NCBI GenBank assembly: GCA_031411995.1
Contig: JANOCD010000097.1
Location: 94,443-158,442, forward strand
DNA from: Rudanella sp031411995
GTDB taxonomy: Bacteria > Bacteroidota > Bacteroidia > Cytophagales > Spirosomataceae
DNA length: 64,000 nt
Direction: 5' to 3'
In this document: piece after piece, positions 45,429 through 57,680 of the stretch
How the letters are laid out: the number at the start of each line of letters is the position of its first letter
Numbering within the stretch: the stretch's first letter is position 1
Notes under the pieces: generated by a model
Database searches by the model: none
Told to the model about the DNA's origin: nothing
The model's input: the letters and a program-made list of their open reading frames with translations, nothing else
Program-made: the position numbers and the translations under genes

Positions 45429-46790
45429 ATGAAGCACATCGTTATCATCGGCAACGGGATTGCTGGTATCACCACCGCCCGGCACATTCGGAAGCAGAGT
45501 GACCACGCCATCACGGTCGTCTCGGCGGAGTCGGCCCATTTTTTCTCTCGAACGGCCCTGATGTATATCTACATGGGCCACATGACCTACGCCAATACCA
45601 AACCTTATGCCGACGATTTCTGGGTCAAAAACCGCATTACGCTCAAACAGGCGTATGTGGAGGCCGTCGACCCAGACAACAAATCGCTGCAACTGGGCGA
45701 TGGCACAGTCCTGAGTTACGACATGCTGGTGGTCGCGGTTGGCTCCAAACCCAATCGGTTTGGCTGGCCCGGTCAGGCGTTGGCGGGGGTGCAGGGCTTG
45801 TACAGCCTACAGGATTTGGAAGCCATGGAACGCCATACGAGCGGTCCGCCGGTGCGGGGCACCCGTCGGGCAGTGATTGTGGGCGGAGGGCTGATTGGGG
45901 TCGAGATGGCCGAGATGCTGCACTCCCGTCAGATTCCGGTTACATTTCTGGTGCGGGAAGTCACGTTCTGGAACATCGCCCTCCCGCCCGAAGAAGGCAG
46001 CCTGATTGCCCGGCACCTGCTCGAACACCATATCGACCTGCGGCTCGAAACCGAACTGGCCGAAATTCTGCCCGACGAAGAAGGCCGGGTGCGGGCGGTC
46101 CTTACCAAAACGGGCGAACAAATCGACTGTCAGTTTGTGGGGCTGACGGTTGGTGTTGGCCCCAACATCGACTTTCTGCGCTCGTCAGGCCTGGCTTTGG
46201 GCCGGGGCGTACAGGTCAATCGTTTTTTTGAAACCAGCCTGCCCGATGTCTATGCCATCGGCGACTGCGCTGAGTTTACTGAACCGATTGTCGATTCGGG
46301 AGGATTTGCCCGCCGACCCGTTGAGCAAATCTGGTACACGGGCCGGATGCACGGCGAAACGCTGGCCCAAACCATTTGTGGCCAACGAACCGCCTACCAG
46401 CCGGGTATATTTTTCAACTCAGCCAAATTTTTCGACATCGAGTACCAGACCTACGGCAGCGTAACCAACCCGCCTGCCCCCGACGAAGCGACGTTTTACT
46501 GGGAACACCCGGCGGGCCAGCATTGCCTGCGGATCAATTATCGCCCCGCAACCGGGCAGGTTGTGGGCATAAACGTGTTCGGGATGCGCCTGCGCCATGC
46601 CGTTTGCGACCGTTGGATTCGGCAACAGCAAACCCTCACCCATGTGCTGACCCACCTGCCCGAAGCCAACTTTGACCCGGAGTTTTTCCGGCAATACGAA
46701 CGCGACATACTACGGCAGTACAACGAGCAAACGGGCGGGTCGCTCGCCCTCAAAACCCGCCGGGGATTATTTAGTCGGGTGTTTTCCTAA
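45429..46790 (+). CDS. FAD/NAD(P)-dependent oxidoreductase, NADH-rubredoxin/nitrite-reductase type
   Basis: This is a 453-residue cytoplasmic flavoprotein with two nucleotide-binding motifs: IIGNGIAGITTARHI (FAD, residues 5-19) and VIVGGGLIGVEMAEML (NAD(P)H, near 150). It also has the FAD-closing motif DVYAIGDCAEF (near 275). The pattern is of the Pyr_redox_2 class. Its neighbours, a DUF547 protein and a membrane polyferredoxin, suggest it feeds electrons to the membrane iron-sulfur protein. A GC-rich unit at 45841-45856 encodes GPPVR between the two halves. Confidence 0.9.
   Translation: MKHIVIIGNGIAGITTARHIRKQSDHAITVVSAESAHFFSRTALMYIYMGHMTYANTKPYADDFWVKNRITLKQAYVEAVDPDNKSLQLGDGTVLSYDMLVVAVGSKPNRFGWPGQALAGVQGLYSLQDLEAMERHTSGPPVRGTRRAVIVGGGLIGVEMAEMLHSRQIPVTFLVREVTFWNIALPPEEGSLIARHLLEHHIDLRLETELAEILPDEEGRVRAVLTKTGEQIDCQFVGLTVGVGPNIDFLRSSGLALGRGVQVNRFFETSLPDVYAIGDCAEFTEPIVDSGGFARRPVEQIWYTGRMHGETLAQTICGQRTAYQPGIFFNSAKFFDIEYQTYGSVTNPPAPDEATFYWEHPAGQHCLRINYRPATGQVVGINVFGMRLRHAVCDRWIRQQQTLTHVLTHLPEANFDPEFFRQYERDILRQYNEQTGGSLALKTRRGLFSRVFS
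45841..45856 (+). repeat. Consensus mini-insertion unit in a host gene
   Basis: The sequence GCGGTCCGCCGGTGCG fits the consensus CCGGKCCGCCGNNGCG except at position 1. It codes for GPPVR between MERHTS and TRRAVIVGGG. The protein stays in frame, so the local insertion must be a multiple of three or compensated. Confidence 0.5.
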
Positions 46791-46815
46791 ACTCTGTAAA
46801 ACCAATCTTTTGTCT

Positions 46816-48372
46816 ATGACTACCCGTATTCAACAAATTGGCCTAGCCCTGTTTCTGGCTGGGTTTGGGCTGTTCATCAGCATCCTGACTCTGAGTCAGT
46901 TCCGGCTTACGGATGCCATTCTGACCGAAATCGTCAAACCTGAACACCGGACGGCTATCCGCGCCGAGGTGGCCCCCATGATGGACAAGCTTTACGGCTC
47001 ACAATGGGCGTTCGCTGGAGATTTCAAGGCGGCCATCAACCACCTCAACGACGGCTACAAACAGCAGCAACAGTGGGACAGGGTGATTTACGACACGTAT
47101 GCGTTTAGTGTTACGAAAGCGGCCAGCACCGGGTTTTTTCCAGCCAATACGGGCCTGTTTTCCGGTCTGAGCATCGGCCTCGCCCTGTTTGGGGCTTTGC
47201 TGTACATCCTGCCCCGACAGCAACAATTACCAGGCATCAAAAACAACCATCTGGTTCGGCACCCGGCCACGGCACGGGGCTGGATTGGTATCATTGTGGG
47301 GGGCTTTCTGATTGGGTTTTACGTGGTGCTGTACTTCTACCCCGAATACCTGACCAACTGGGTGCTGTTAGTTGACCCCCTCAGCCGGGCCTTAAGCGGA
47401 TCGCCTGCCAGTCAGTGGTTTCTGTACGGTACGCTCTACACCCTCTGTATTCTGGTGATGGGTATCCGAATGCTCATCAAGTATCGGCACAGCCGGTATC
47501 AGCAGGTCCGAACGATTTCGGTCATGTTTTTCCAAACGGCCATCGCCTTCATCCTCGTTGAGTTGCTGGTCCGGTTCAACCTTCCGGCGCAGGATTTGAA
47601 AAATATGTGGCCGCTCGATTACTCGTTCTTTTTCGATTACCGCATCAACAACCACCTGCAGGCCGGTACGCAGGGTATCTGGATGTTCGTATGGGGCGTT
47701 GCCCTGTTTGCCATTGGCGTGCCGGTAATGGTCTATTTCTTTGGCAAACGCTGGTATTGCTCGTGGGTATGCGGTTGCGGGGGCCTGGCCGAAACCCTTG
47801 GCGACCCCTACCGGCACCTCTCCGATAAATCGCTGAAGGCCTGGAAAATCGAACGGTATGTGGTGCATGGAGTGCTGGCGTTTGCCGTCGTGATGACCCT
47901 CGGCGTACTGTACACCTTCCTGACGGGCAACGGGTCGGTGCTGGGCATCAGCACCTACGATCTCCGAAGCTGGTACGGTTTCGGGGTGGGGTCTATTTTT
48001 GCGGGGGTGGTCGGGACGGGGTTTTACCCGCTCATGGGCAACCGGGTGTGGTGCCGGTTTGGATGTCCGCTGGCGGCTTATCTGGGGTTGGTGCAACGGT
48101 TCCGGTCGCGGTTTCGCATCACCACTAACGGCGGGCAGTGCATTTCGTGCGGCAACTGCTCCACGCATTGTGAGATGGGCATCGACGTGCGCTGGTACGC
48201 CCAACGCAGGCAGGACATCGTGCGGTCGTCGTGCGTGGGTTGTGGCATTTGTTCGGCGGTATGTCCGCGTGGGGTACTGAACTTAGAGAACGGCCCGGTC
48301 GAAAGTCGGGTGATGCAGCCCAACCCGATTATCCTTGGTAACGACAGCATTACGGTTCGGGTGCCGGAGTGA
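46816..48372 (+). CDS. Membrane 4Fe-4S protein (NapH/NosR C-terminal type)
   Basis: The 518-residue protein has about six membrane segments. Two Cys motifs of the polyferredoxin NapH/NosR class are CSWVCGCGGLAET and RVWCRFGCPLAAYLG, and two ferredoxin clusters are CISCGNCSTHCEMG and CVGCGICSAVCPRG near the C-terminus. An N-terminal periplasmic helical region (about 30-110) is unusual for NapH. It is likely to move electrons from quinol or NADH across the membrane, with the FAD protein 25 bp upstream as partner. The ATG at 46816 excludes an overlap with the preceding gene. Confidence 0.85.
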   Translation: MTTRIQQIGLALFLAGFGLFISILTLSQFRLTDAILTEIVKPEHRTAIRAEVAPMMDKLYGSQWAFAGDFKAAINHLNDGYKQQQQWDRVIYDTYAFSVTKAASTGFFPANTGLFSGLSIGLALFGALLYILPRQQQLPGIKNNHLVRHPATARGWIGIIVGGFLIGFYVVLYFYPEYLTNWVLLVDPLSRALSGSPASQWFLYGTLYTLCILVMGIRMLIKYRHSRYQQVRTISVMFFQTAIAFILVELLVRFNLPAQDLKNMWPLDYSFFFDYRINNHLQAGTQGIWMFVWGVALFAIGVPVMVYFFGKRWYCSWVCGCGGLAETLGDPYRHLSDKSLKAWKIERYVVHGVLAFAVVMTLGVLYTFLTGNGSVLGISTYDLRSWYGFGVGSIFAGVVGTGFYPLMGNRVWCRFGCPLAAYLGLVQRFRSRFRITTNGGQCISCGNCSTHCEMGIDVRWYAQRRQDIVRSSCVGCGICSAVCPRGVLNLENGPVESRVMQPNPIILGNDSITVRVPE

Positions 48373-48382
48373 TTTTCTTCTC

Positions 48383-48408
48383 AATAATCCCGAATAGCCG
48401 GGATTATT
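48383..48408. terminator. Possible terminator after the polyferredoxin gene
   Basis: The 10-bp arms AATAATCCCG and CGGGATTATT are perfect, with a 6-base loop, ten bases after the stop. There is no long T-run. Confidence 0.45.
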
Positions 48409-48541
48409 CCGAAATATCGGAAATCGTCCAATTGACCTTGTGATTCCACAGTCAATTAATCCATTGAATTACAAAGGGTTAATTGACTGGTAAACACTGG
48501 TATAGGAGTTGATTAAGAAATGATATTCCCAGTAATCAACT

Positions 48542-49342
48542 ATGTGTACTGCCACGTACTTTCCCCGCCCGCACGGCGGTTTCATACTCACCCACAGCCG
48601 CGACGAGAAGACCCTTCGCCCGTCGTCTCTACTGCCCCAGCCCTACGAGCGCAACGGGCAGGCGTTGCTGTATCCCAAAGACCCGCAGGGTAGCGGCACC
48701 TGGATAGCCACCAGCAACCGCACCACGGTTTGCCTGCTCAACGGCGCGTTCAAGGCCCATCAGCCGCAACCACCCTACAAATACAGTCGGGGGCTGGTGC
48801 CGCTGCACGTTTTCGACTACGACACCATCGACGAGTTTCTGCACGACTATGACCCGCGTGGCCTTGAACCCTTCACGCTGCTGCTCGCCCAGATGACCGG
48901 ATCGCCGGCCGGCCGCCTGACCGAACGCGGCCCGACCGAACTCCGCTGGGATGGCCGTCGCGTGTTCATCAACGATAAAGACCCTGAACGGCCCCATATC
49001 TGGTCGTCGGCAACGCTTTATGGACCAACGGTGATCGAAACCCGCGAAGGCTGGTTTCGCGAGTGGCTGCACCAAAATCCTCAGCCGACGGTAGGCGAGA
49101 TTCGGCGGTTCCACCAAACAGCGGGCAACGGCGACCCAGAGAACAGCCTTCGCATGAACCGCCAGAATGCCCTGATGACCCTCAGCCTGACCAGCGTTGT
49201 GCATCTGGGCGGTACTCCGCTGGGCGGCATTCCGCTGGGCGGCACTCCGCAGGATGAAGCCGTTACGATGCTGTACGATGATTTTGTCAGCCGTCAGTCG
49301 CGTCAACTCACGTTAAACCAACCCGACTATGCAACCGCTTAG
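48542..49342 (+). CDS. NRDE-family protein (TANGO2-like)
   Basis: The 266-residue protein starts MCTATYFPRPHGGFILTHSRDEK, the Ntn-hydrolase-like N-terminus (Cys2 nucleophile position) of NRDE/TANGO2 proteins, followed by GTWIATSNRTTVCLLNGAF. The biochemical role is not settled; a haem-trafficking role has been proposed for relatives. It contains two GC-rich in-frame repeats: a 21-bp unit coding TERGPTE (48920-48940) and three 15-bp units coding LGGTP (49206-49250). It overlaps the ATP-grasp gene by 14 bp. Confidence 0.85.
   Translation: MCTATYFPRPHGGFILTHSRDEKTLRPSSLLPQPYERNGQALLYPKDPQGSGTWIATSNRTTVCLLNGAFKAHQPQPPYKYSRGLVPLHVFDYDTIDEFLHDYDPRGLEPFTLLLAQMTGSPAGRLTERGPTELRWDGRRVFINDKDPERPHIWSSATLYGPTVIETREGWFREWLHQNPQPTVGEIRRFHQTAGNGDPENSLRMNRQNALMTLSLTSVVHLGGTPLGGIPLGGTPQDEAVTMLYDDFVSRQSRQLTLNQPDYATA
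48920..48940 (+). repeat. 21-bp interspersed unit encoding TERGPTE
   Basis: It contains CCGAACGCGGCCCGACCGAA and is identical to a unit in the hybrid kinase gene at 53778-53798. Both are read as TERGPTE although the proteins are unrelated. Confidence 0.75.
49206..49250 (+). repeat. Three 15-bp tandem units in the NRDE gene
   Basis: Units TGGGCGGTACTCCGC, TGGGCGGCATTCCGC and TGGGCGGCACTCCGC differ by one or two bases each. Translation is GGTPLGGIPLGGTP near the C-terminus. Confidence 0.9.
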
Positions 49343-50462
49343 TTTGCCCGATTCGCCCGCCGGGGGTATCAAATCGTATCTTCTCAGCCACCCGGCCATG
49401 CGCCGACTGACCCGCTTGTTTACCACTAATCCGTTTCTGATTCGGCTGCGGTCGTGGGAATACTGGCCTTTCGCGGTGGTCTATCTGCCCGTTTTCGGGT
49501 ATTGGTTGTGGTTGTCGCTCAAAGCAAGGTCGTTGTTTTTCTTTTCGGCCTCGAACCCGTCTATCGAAACGGGCGGCCTACTCGGCGAATCGAAGCGGGC
49601 CATTCTCGACCGCATACCCGACGAGTTTACCCCCAAAACGCTGTTCGTGGAAGCACCCGCTAACCTCTACTCTGTTCTGGCCCAAATCGAACAGCGGGGC
49701 ATCACTTACCCACTCATTGCCAAACCCGATGTGGGCGCGCGCGGCTGGCAGGTCGAAAAAATCGAGCATTGGGAATATCTGGTAAACTACATGCAGCAGA
49801 ACAGCTTCGATTTTCTGATTCAGGAATACGTCGATGAGCCGCTTGAACTGGGCGTATTTTATTATCGGATGCCCGGGCCGCGTTCGGCCGGCCAGGCGCA
49901 GGGTACAGTGTCGTCCATAGTACAGAAGGAATTTCTGAGCATCCGGGGCAATGGCCGCGATAGTGTGGAAGAACTGATTTTACAGAACGAACGGGCCGTG
50001 TTGCAACTCTCGGTACTGCGGGCTAAATACGGAACCATCTTCCAGACCATTCCCGCTCCGGGCGAAACCATCACCCTCGTGCCCATCGGGAATCACTGCA
50101 AAGGCACCAAGTTTCTGAATGCCAACCACCTCATCACCCCCGAACTGACCCACGTGTTCGACCGAATCAGTGGCAACATCGACGGATTTTACTTCGGTCG
50201 CTACGATTTGCGGTGCCGGTCGGTGGCCGATTTGACGGCCGGTAAGCATATCAAAATCATGGAGTTGAACGGGGCGGGTGCCGAACCGGCGCACATCTAT
50301 CATCCCGGCTTTTCGATCTGGGAAGCCTGGCGCGTACTGCTGCACCACTGGCGGGTTCTCTACGACATCAGCCGCGAGAATCACCGGCGGGGTGTGGCCT
50401 ATATGACCCTGGGCGAAGCAGTTCGGTTCTGGAAACGTACTCAAACCAAAAAAAGCAACTAA
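49329..50462 (+). CDS. ATP-grasp domain protein (D-alanine ligase-like)
   Basis: The 377-residue enzyme has an N-terminal region with one membrane-like hydrophobic stretch (YWPFAVVYLPVFGYWLWLSL, about 46-65), then the ATP-grasp fold: PLIAKPDVGARGWQVEKI (glycine-rich loop), FLIQEYVDEPLELGVFYYR, IRGNGRDSVEEL, and the metal site in GNIDGFYFGRYDLRCRS with IKIMELNGAGAEPAHIY. Such enzymes ligate a carboxylate to an amine, thiol or hydroxyl; the substrate is unknown. It overlaps NRDE by 14 bp and precedes an unknown gene by 14 bp, so the three form one operon. Confidence 0.85.
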   Translation: MQPLSLPDSPAGGIKSYLLSHPAMRRLTRLFTTNPFLIRLRSWEYWPFAVVYLPVFGYWLWLSLKARSLFFFSASNPSIETGGLLGESKRAILDRIPDEFTPKTLFVEAPANLYSVLAQIEQRGITYPLIAKPDVGARGWQVEKIEHWEYLVNYMQQNSFDFLIQEYVDEPLELGVFYYRMPGPRSAGQAQGTVSSIVQKEFLSIRGNGRDSVEELILQNERAVLQLSVLRAKYGTIFQTIPAPGETITLVPIGNHCKGTKFLNANHLITPELTHVFDRISGNIDGFYFGRYDLRCRSVADLTAGKHIKIMELNGAGAEPAHIYHPGFSIWEAWRVLLHHWRVLYDISRENHRRGVAYMTLGEAVRFWKRTQTKKSN

Positions 50463-50476
50463 CCACGCCTGTCCTC

Positions 50477-51299
50477 ATGAACAACCTGAACGAGACCGAC
50501 CGTACGCTGCATCGTTTAGCGCAACTCCTGGCGCGAACGGGAATGCAATGGCTACCCGCCCAGCCCGACGACAGCCAGACCAACCTGAATTGGAACCGCG
50601 ACCGGCAGCGGCTGGAGGGCCGGTCGTTTGTTCATAACGACCGGAACGTCCGCGCAGTCCTCAGCATCCAACCGCTGACGGTGCTGTTCATCGACGATGC
50701 GGAACACGTCTTTGCCTCGTTTTCGCCCGAAAACCGAACGCCCGACCATGCTCTGACCTGGTGGACCAATCAGATGCAGGCATGGGGTATAACCGACCTC
50801 GCCGACCTAAATTATCACCTGCCCGACGAACCCGTTGCCCGGCAGACTCCCTACGGCCAACTACCAGCCATCGCGCTTTGGGCGCACTGGCGGACGCTGG
50901 CTGATACCGGCCTTTACGCCCTGAATGAGTGGAGCGGCAGACAGAGTGAAGTCCGAATTTGGCCGCATCATTTCGACACGGGCGTGTATTACCCAATCAA
51001 CGGGGCCGACGGGCAGGAAGTAGCCGCGATCTGGGCGGGGTATGCCATCGCCGACTCGGTGTGCGATGAACCGTATTTCTACCTGTCCGGCTATCAAAAA
51101 GGCCAATCCATTCCATTCGCCGAAGCTCCACTCCTGTCGGCTGGCGAGTGGCGACACACCCTCGATTGGCAGGGCGCGCTTCTCCCCATTGGCGAAGCTG
51201 GCGACGGGGAGCGGATCAACCGCTTTTTTCAGGAAAGCTATGCCTGGCTGGACGGGATAGCGAGCCCCGGAACTATCCTTTGCTACCCTCAGCGACTGC

Positions 51300-51310
<11 letters not shown>
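50477..51310 (+). CDS. Conserved-type protein of unknown function
   Basis: The 277-residue protein has no signal or membrane segment. It has WNRDRQRLEGRSF near the N-terminus and a striking RIWPHHFDTGVYYPINGA segment, reminiscent of DUF5996 (not confirmed). It ends convergently, overlapping the hybrid kinase gene by 11 bp. It is translated shortly after the ATP-grasp gene and may act with it. Confidence 0.7.
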
Positions 51311-55223
<3,913 letters not shown>

Positions 55224-55519
55224 AGGAATAATCGAGCAAAACGCGTTCCAGTGGGCTTCGAGGTGGTAAATGGGCTATCCGACGCTTCCAACCCATAGCT
55301 GGGCAACAGAATCAGTAAACAGGAACAACCTATGTTTACGACATTTCGTAAATCTTCCGAAATGTCCAAATTTTTCAGCAGGGCATGTTCCTGATTGGCC
55401 GGGTAAAATGCCCGTACTAAACCCCTGAGCGTTCATTCAGCGTATCTGCGGTAAATCGGCACGGTGTTTGGCATATCCAATCAAACAAATCAACATCGTC
55501 TGTTCTGAATAACAAACCA

Positions 55520-56026
55520 ATGAACCCGAAATCGTTTTTCCAGACTACCACCGGGGTACTTGCCGCCGGTCTGCTCTTCGTCGCCTTAGCCTCAATTGGG
55601 CCGGTTGCCCGAACCCACGACGGTAAACCCCCGCGCCGTCTCGAAAAGACCGAGGCCGAATGGAAGCGACTCCTGACACCGGAGCAGTTTGCCGTTGCCC
55701 GCAAACACGGCACCGAACGGGCCTTTACCAGCCCATTAGCCAACAACCACGAACATGGCACCTACCGCTGCGTCTGTTGCCACGAACCACTGTTCAGCTC
55801 CGAAACCAAGTTTGAGTCGGGGACGGGATGGCCGAGTTTTTACGTTCCCCTCCGCAAAAACGTGGTGAAAGACATACGCGATGCCAGCTACGGCATGGTC
55901 CGAACCGAAGTACAGTGCGCCGTGTGCGATGCCCATTTGGGCCACGTTTTCACTGACGGCCCTGAACCAACGGGCCTGCGGTACTGTATGAACGGGGTTG
56001 CTTTAGAATTTGTAAAAAAACCATAA
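55520..56026 (+). CDS. msrB: Peptide-methionine (R)-S-oxide reductase
   Basis: The 168-residue enzyme has an N-terminal signal or anchor (LAAGLLFVALASIGPVA), so it acts in the periplasm. The MsrB domain carries the zinc site CVCC and CAVC, SGTGWPSF, and the catalytic Cys in RYCMNG near the C-terminus. It repairs methionine-R-sulfoxide. It starts 13 bp before msrA in the same operon, completing an exported R- and S-specific pair. Confidence 0.95.
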   Translation: MNPKSFFQTTTGVLAAGLLFVALASIGPVARTHDGKPPRRLEKTEAEWKRLLTPEQFAVARKHGTERAFTSPLANNHEHGTYRCVCCHEPLFSSETKFESGTGWPSFYVPLRKNVVKDIRDASYGMVRTEVQCAVCDAHLGHVFTDGPEPTGLRYCMNGVALEFVKKP

Positions 56027-56039
56027 ACACGTCATAATC

Positions 56040-56705
56040 ATGCGTTTCATTCCGCTTAGTATCTTGTTTTTAGGCGTATTCATCGGGGCCGTGCAGGCTC
56101 AGGATGCCGACAGCAGCCCCGTCCGTCTGCCCAAACTTAAATCCGGCGAGGCCGTTGCCACGTTTGCTGGTGGTTGTTTCTGGGCGCAGGAGGAGGGCTT
56201 CGACCAACTCAAAGGCGTTCGTGAGGTGGTATCGGGGTATTCGGGGGGTACCGTTGCCAATCCCACGTATGAGCAGGTTGGCACCGACCGAACCGGCCAT
56301 GCCGAGTCTGTTCAGGTTTATTACGACCCCACCGTGATTAGCTACCGCGATTTGCTCGATGCGTTTTTTGCGGGCCATGATCCCACCACCCTCAACCGGC
56401 AGGGACCGGATGCAGGGCGCGACTATCGGTCGGTTGCTTTTTACCGCACCCCCGCCGAAAAAGCCGAAATTCTGGCCGCCATCGACCGGGTCAACGCGTC
56501 GAAGCACTACGCGGGTCGGGTTGTAACAGAAGTGGTCCCCTTTGCCGTGTTTTACCCCGCCGAACAGTACCATCAGAACTATTGCAAACTGCACCCTAAT
56601 CAGCCCTATATTCAGAGCGTATCGCTGCCCAAAGTGGAGAAACTGCGCCATGCCATGCAGGGAAAACTGAAACAGGAGAGCAAAATGCACAAATCAAATT
56701 CCTGA
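56040..56705 (+). CDS. msrA: Peptide-methionine (S)-S-oxide reductase
   Basis: The 221-residue enzyme has a signal peptide (FLGVFIGAVQAQ). The catalytic motif GGCFWAQEEGF, preceded by VATFA, and the GHAESVQVYYDP segment define MsrA. It reduces methionine-S-sulfoxide in exported proteins, paired with MsrB upstream and a DUF1223 thioredoxin-like protein 29 bp downstream. Confidence 0.95.
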   Translation: MRFIPLSILFLGVFIGAVQAQDADSSPVRLPKLKSGEAVATFAGGCFWAQEEGFDQLKGVREVVSGYSGGTVANPTYEQVGTDRTGHAESVQVYYDPTVISYRDLLDAFFAGHDPTTLNRQGPDAGRDYRSVAFYRTPAEKAEILAAIDRVNASKHYAGRVVTEVVPFAVFYPAEQYHQNYCKLHPNQPYIQSVSLPKVEKLRHAMQGKLKQESKMHKSNS

Positions 56706-56734
56706 CGGTCGAAACGAATCAATCATCAACAACT

Positions 56735-57487
56735 ATGAAAACAACCCTATTGATTGGCAGTATCATCACCGGGCTTATGGCCATAGGCATATCCCTCCGC
56801 AAGCCAGAGACAGCGGCCAGTAAGCCCGTGGCCGTAATCGAATTGTTTACATCTCAGGGCTGTTCGAGTTGCCCACCCGCCGACCGCCTGCTGACCGAAA
56901 CGGTGACGAAGTCCGCTGCCAGTCACGAATCGGTTTACGCCCTGTCGTTTCACGTTGATTACTGGAACCGGCTTGGCTGGCGCGACCCTTTCAGCGATGC
57001 CCGGTTTACGGCCCGACAACGGCAGTATGCCCGGCAGTTTGGTCTATCGTCGGTTTATACGCCCCAAGCCGTACTAAACGGCAGTCAGGAGTTCGTTGGC
57101 TCGAACCGCGCCCGGCTCACCAGTTTGCTGGCCGAAGCGCTGCGGCAGCCCGCTTCGGCCACCGTGGGGCTATCGGTGCGACAACAGGGCCGGTCGATTG
57201 AGGCTGACACCAAACTAACGGGTAACCTGACGGGTACGGTGCTGAACGTGGCTTTAGTGAGCAACTCAGCCACGATCGACGTAAATCGGGGTGAAAACGC
57301 AGGGCGTACTCTGACCCACAACAACGTGGTCCGGGCGTTTATGACGAAACGGCCCACAGAAAGTACCCCTGTCACGCTGACTGCTCCGCCCGATTTTGAT
57401 GCAGGGAACGGGGCGGTGATTGCCTATCTTCAACAGGAGAAAACCGGGCGCATTCTGGGTGCCGAACGGGTGCTGCTGACTCGATAA
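56735..57487 (+). CDS. DUF1223 thioredoxin-like protein
   Basis: The 250-residue protein has an N-terminal hydrophobic stretch (TLLIGSIITGLMAIGISL). The thioredoxin-like motif IELFTSQGCSSCPPADRLL carries CSSC (near 45). LSFHVDYWNRLGWRDPFS and RQFGLSSVYTPQAVLNG are the other family signatures. It probably functions in periplasmic thiol chemistry with the two Msr enzymes upstream, with which it appears co-transcribed. Confidence 0.9.
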   Translation: MKTTLLIGSIITGLMAIGISLRKPETAASKPVAVIELFTSQGCSSCPPADRLLTETVTKSAASHESVYALSFHVDYWNRLGWRDPFSDARFTARQRQYARQFGLSSVYTPQAVLNGSQEFVGSNRARLTSLLAEALRQPASATVGLSVRQQGRSIEADTKLTGNLTGTVLNVALVSNSATIDVNRGENAGRTLTHNNVVRAFMTKRPTESTPVTLTAPPDFDAGNGAVIAYLQQEKTGRILGAERVLLTR

Positions 57488-57556
57488 TGGGGTAATTTCC
57501 GAACCGATAAGCTGAAAAAATGGAGTGTAAATGGCACTGGTTTTGACGATTTACAC

Positions 57557-57650
57557 TTGACCCGTCGCTTTCGTTTGCTTTGCCCCGGCATTCATTCGCT
57601 TCGCCCCCTGTTTTCTTTTTTCTATCTGCCATGTGAAGCAATTTTGATTC
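57557..57650 (+). promoter_or_regulatory. Shared LytTR-type promoter module (copy 1)
   Basis: Direct repeats GCTTTGCCCC (57577-57586) and GCTTCGCCCC (57598-57607) are 21 bp apart. AATTTTGAT follows at 57640. The same arrangement, with the same 80-bp distance from ACCC to AATTTTGAT, occurs at 60828-60920. LytTR regulators read spaced direct repeats, and a LytTR gene is encoded at 62027. Confidence 0.65.
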
Positions 57651-57680
57651 ATTAATTACGCGAAAAAAGGTCGCTGTTTC

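Noticed and set aside
47392..48204. 270-codon minus-strand frame
   Set aside because: It is antisense to the polyferredoxin gene, whose Cys motifs are certain.
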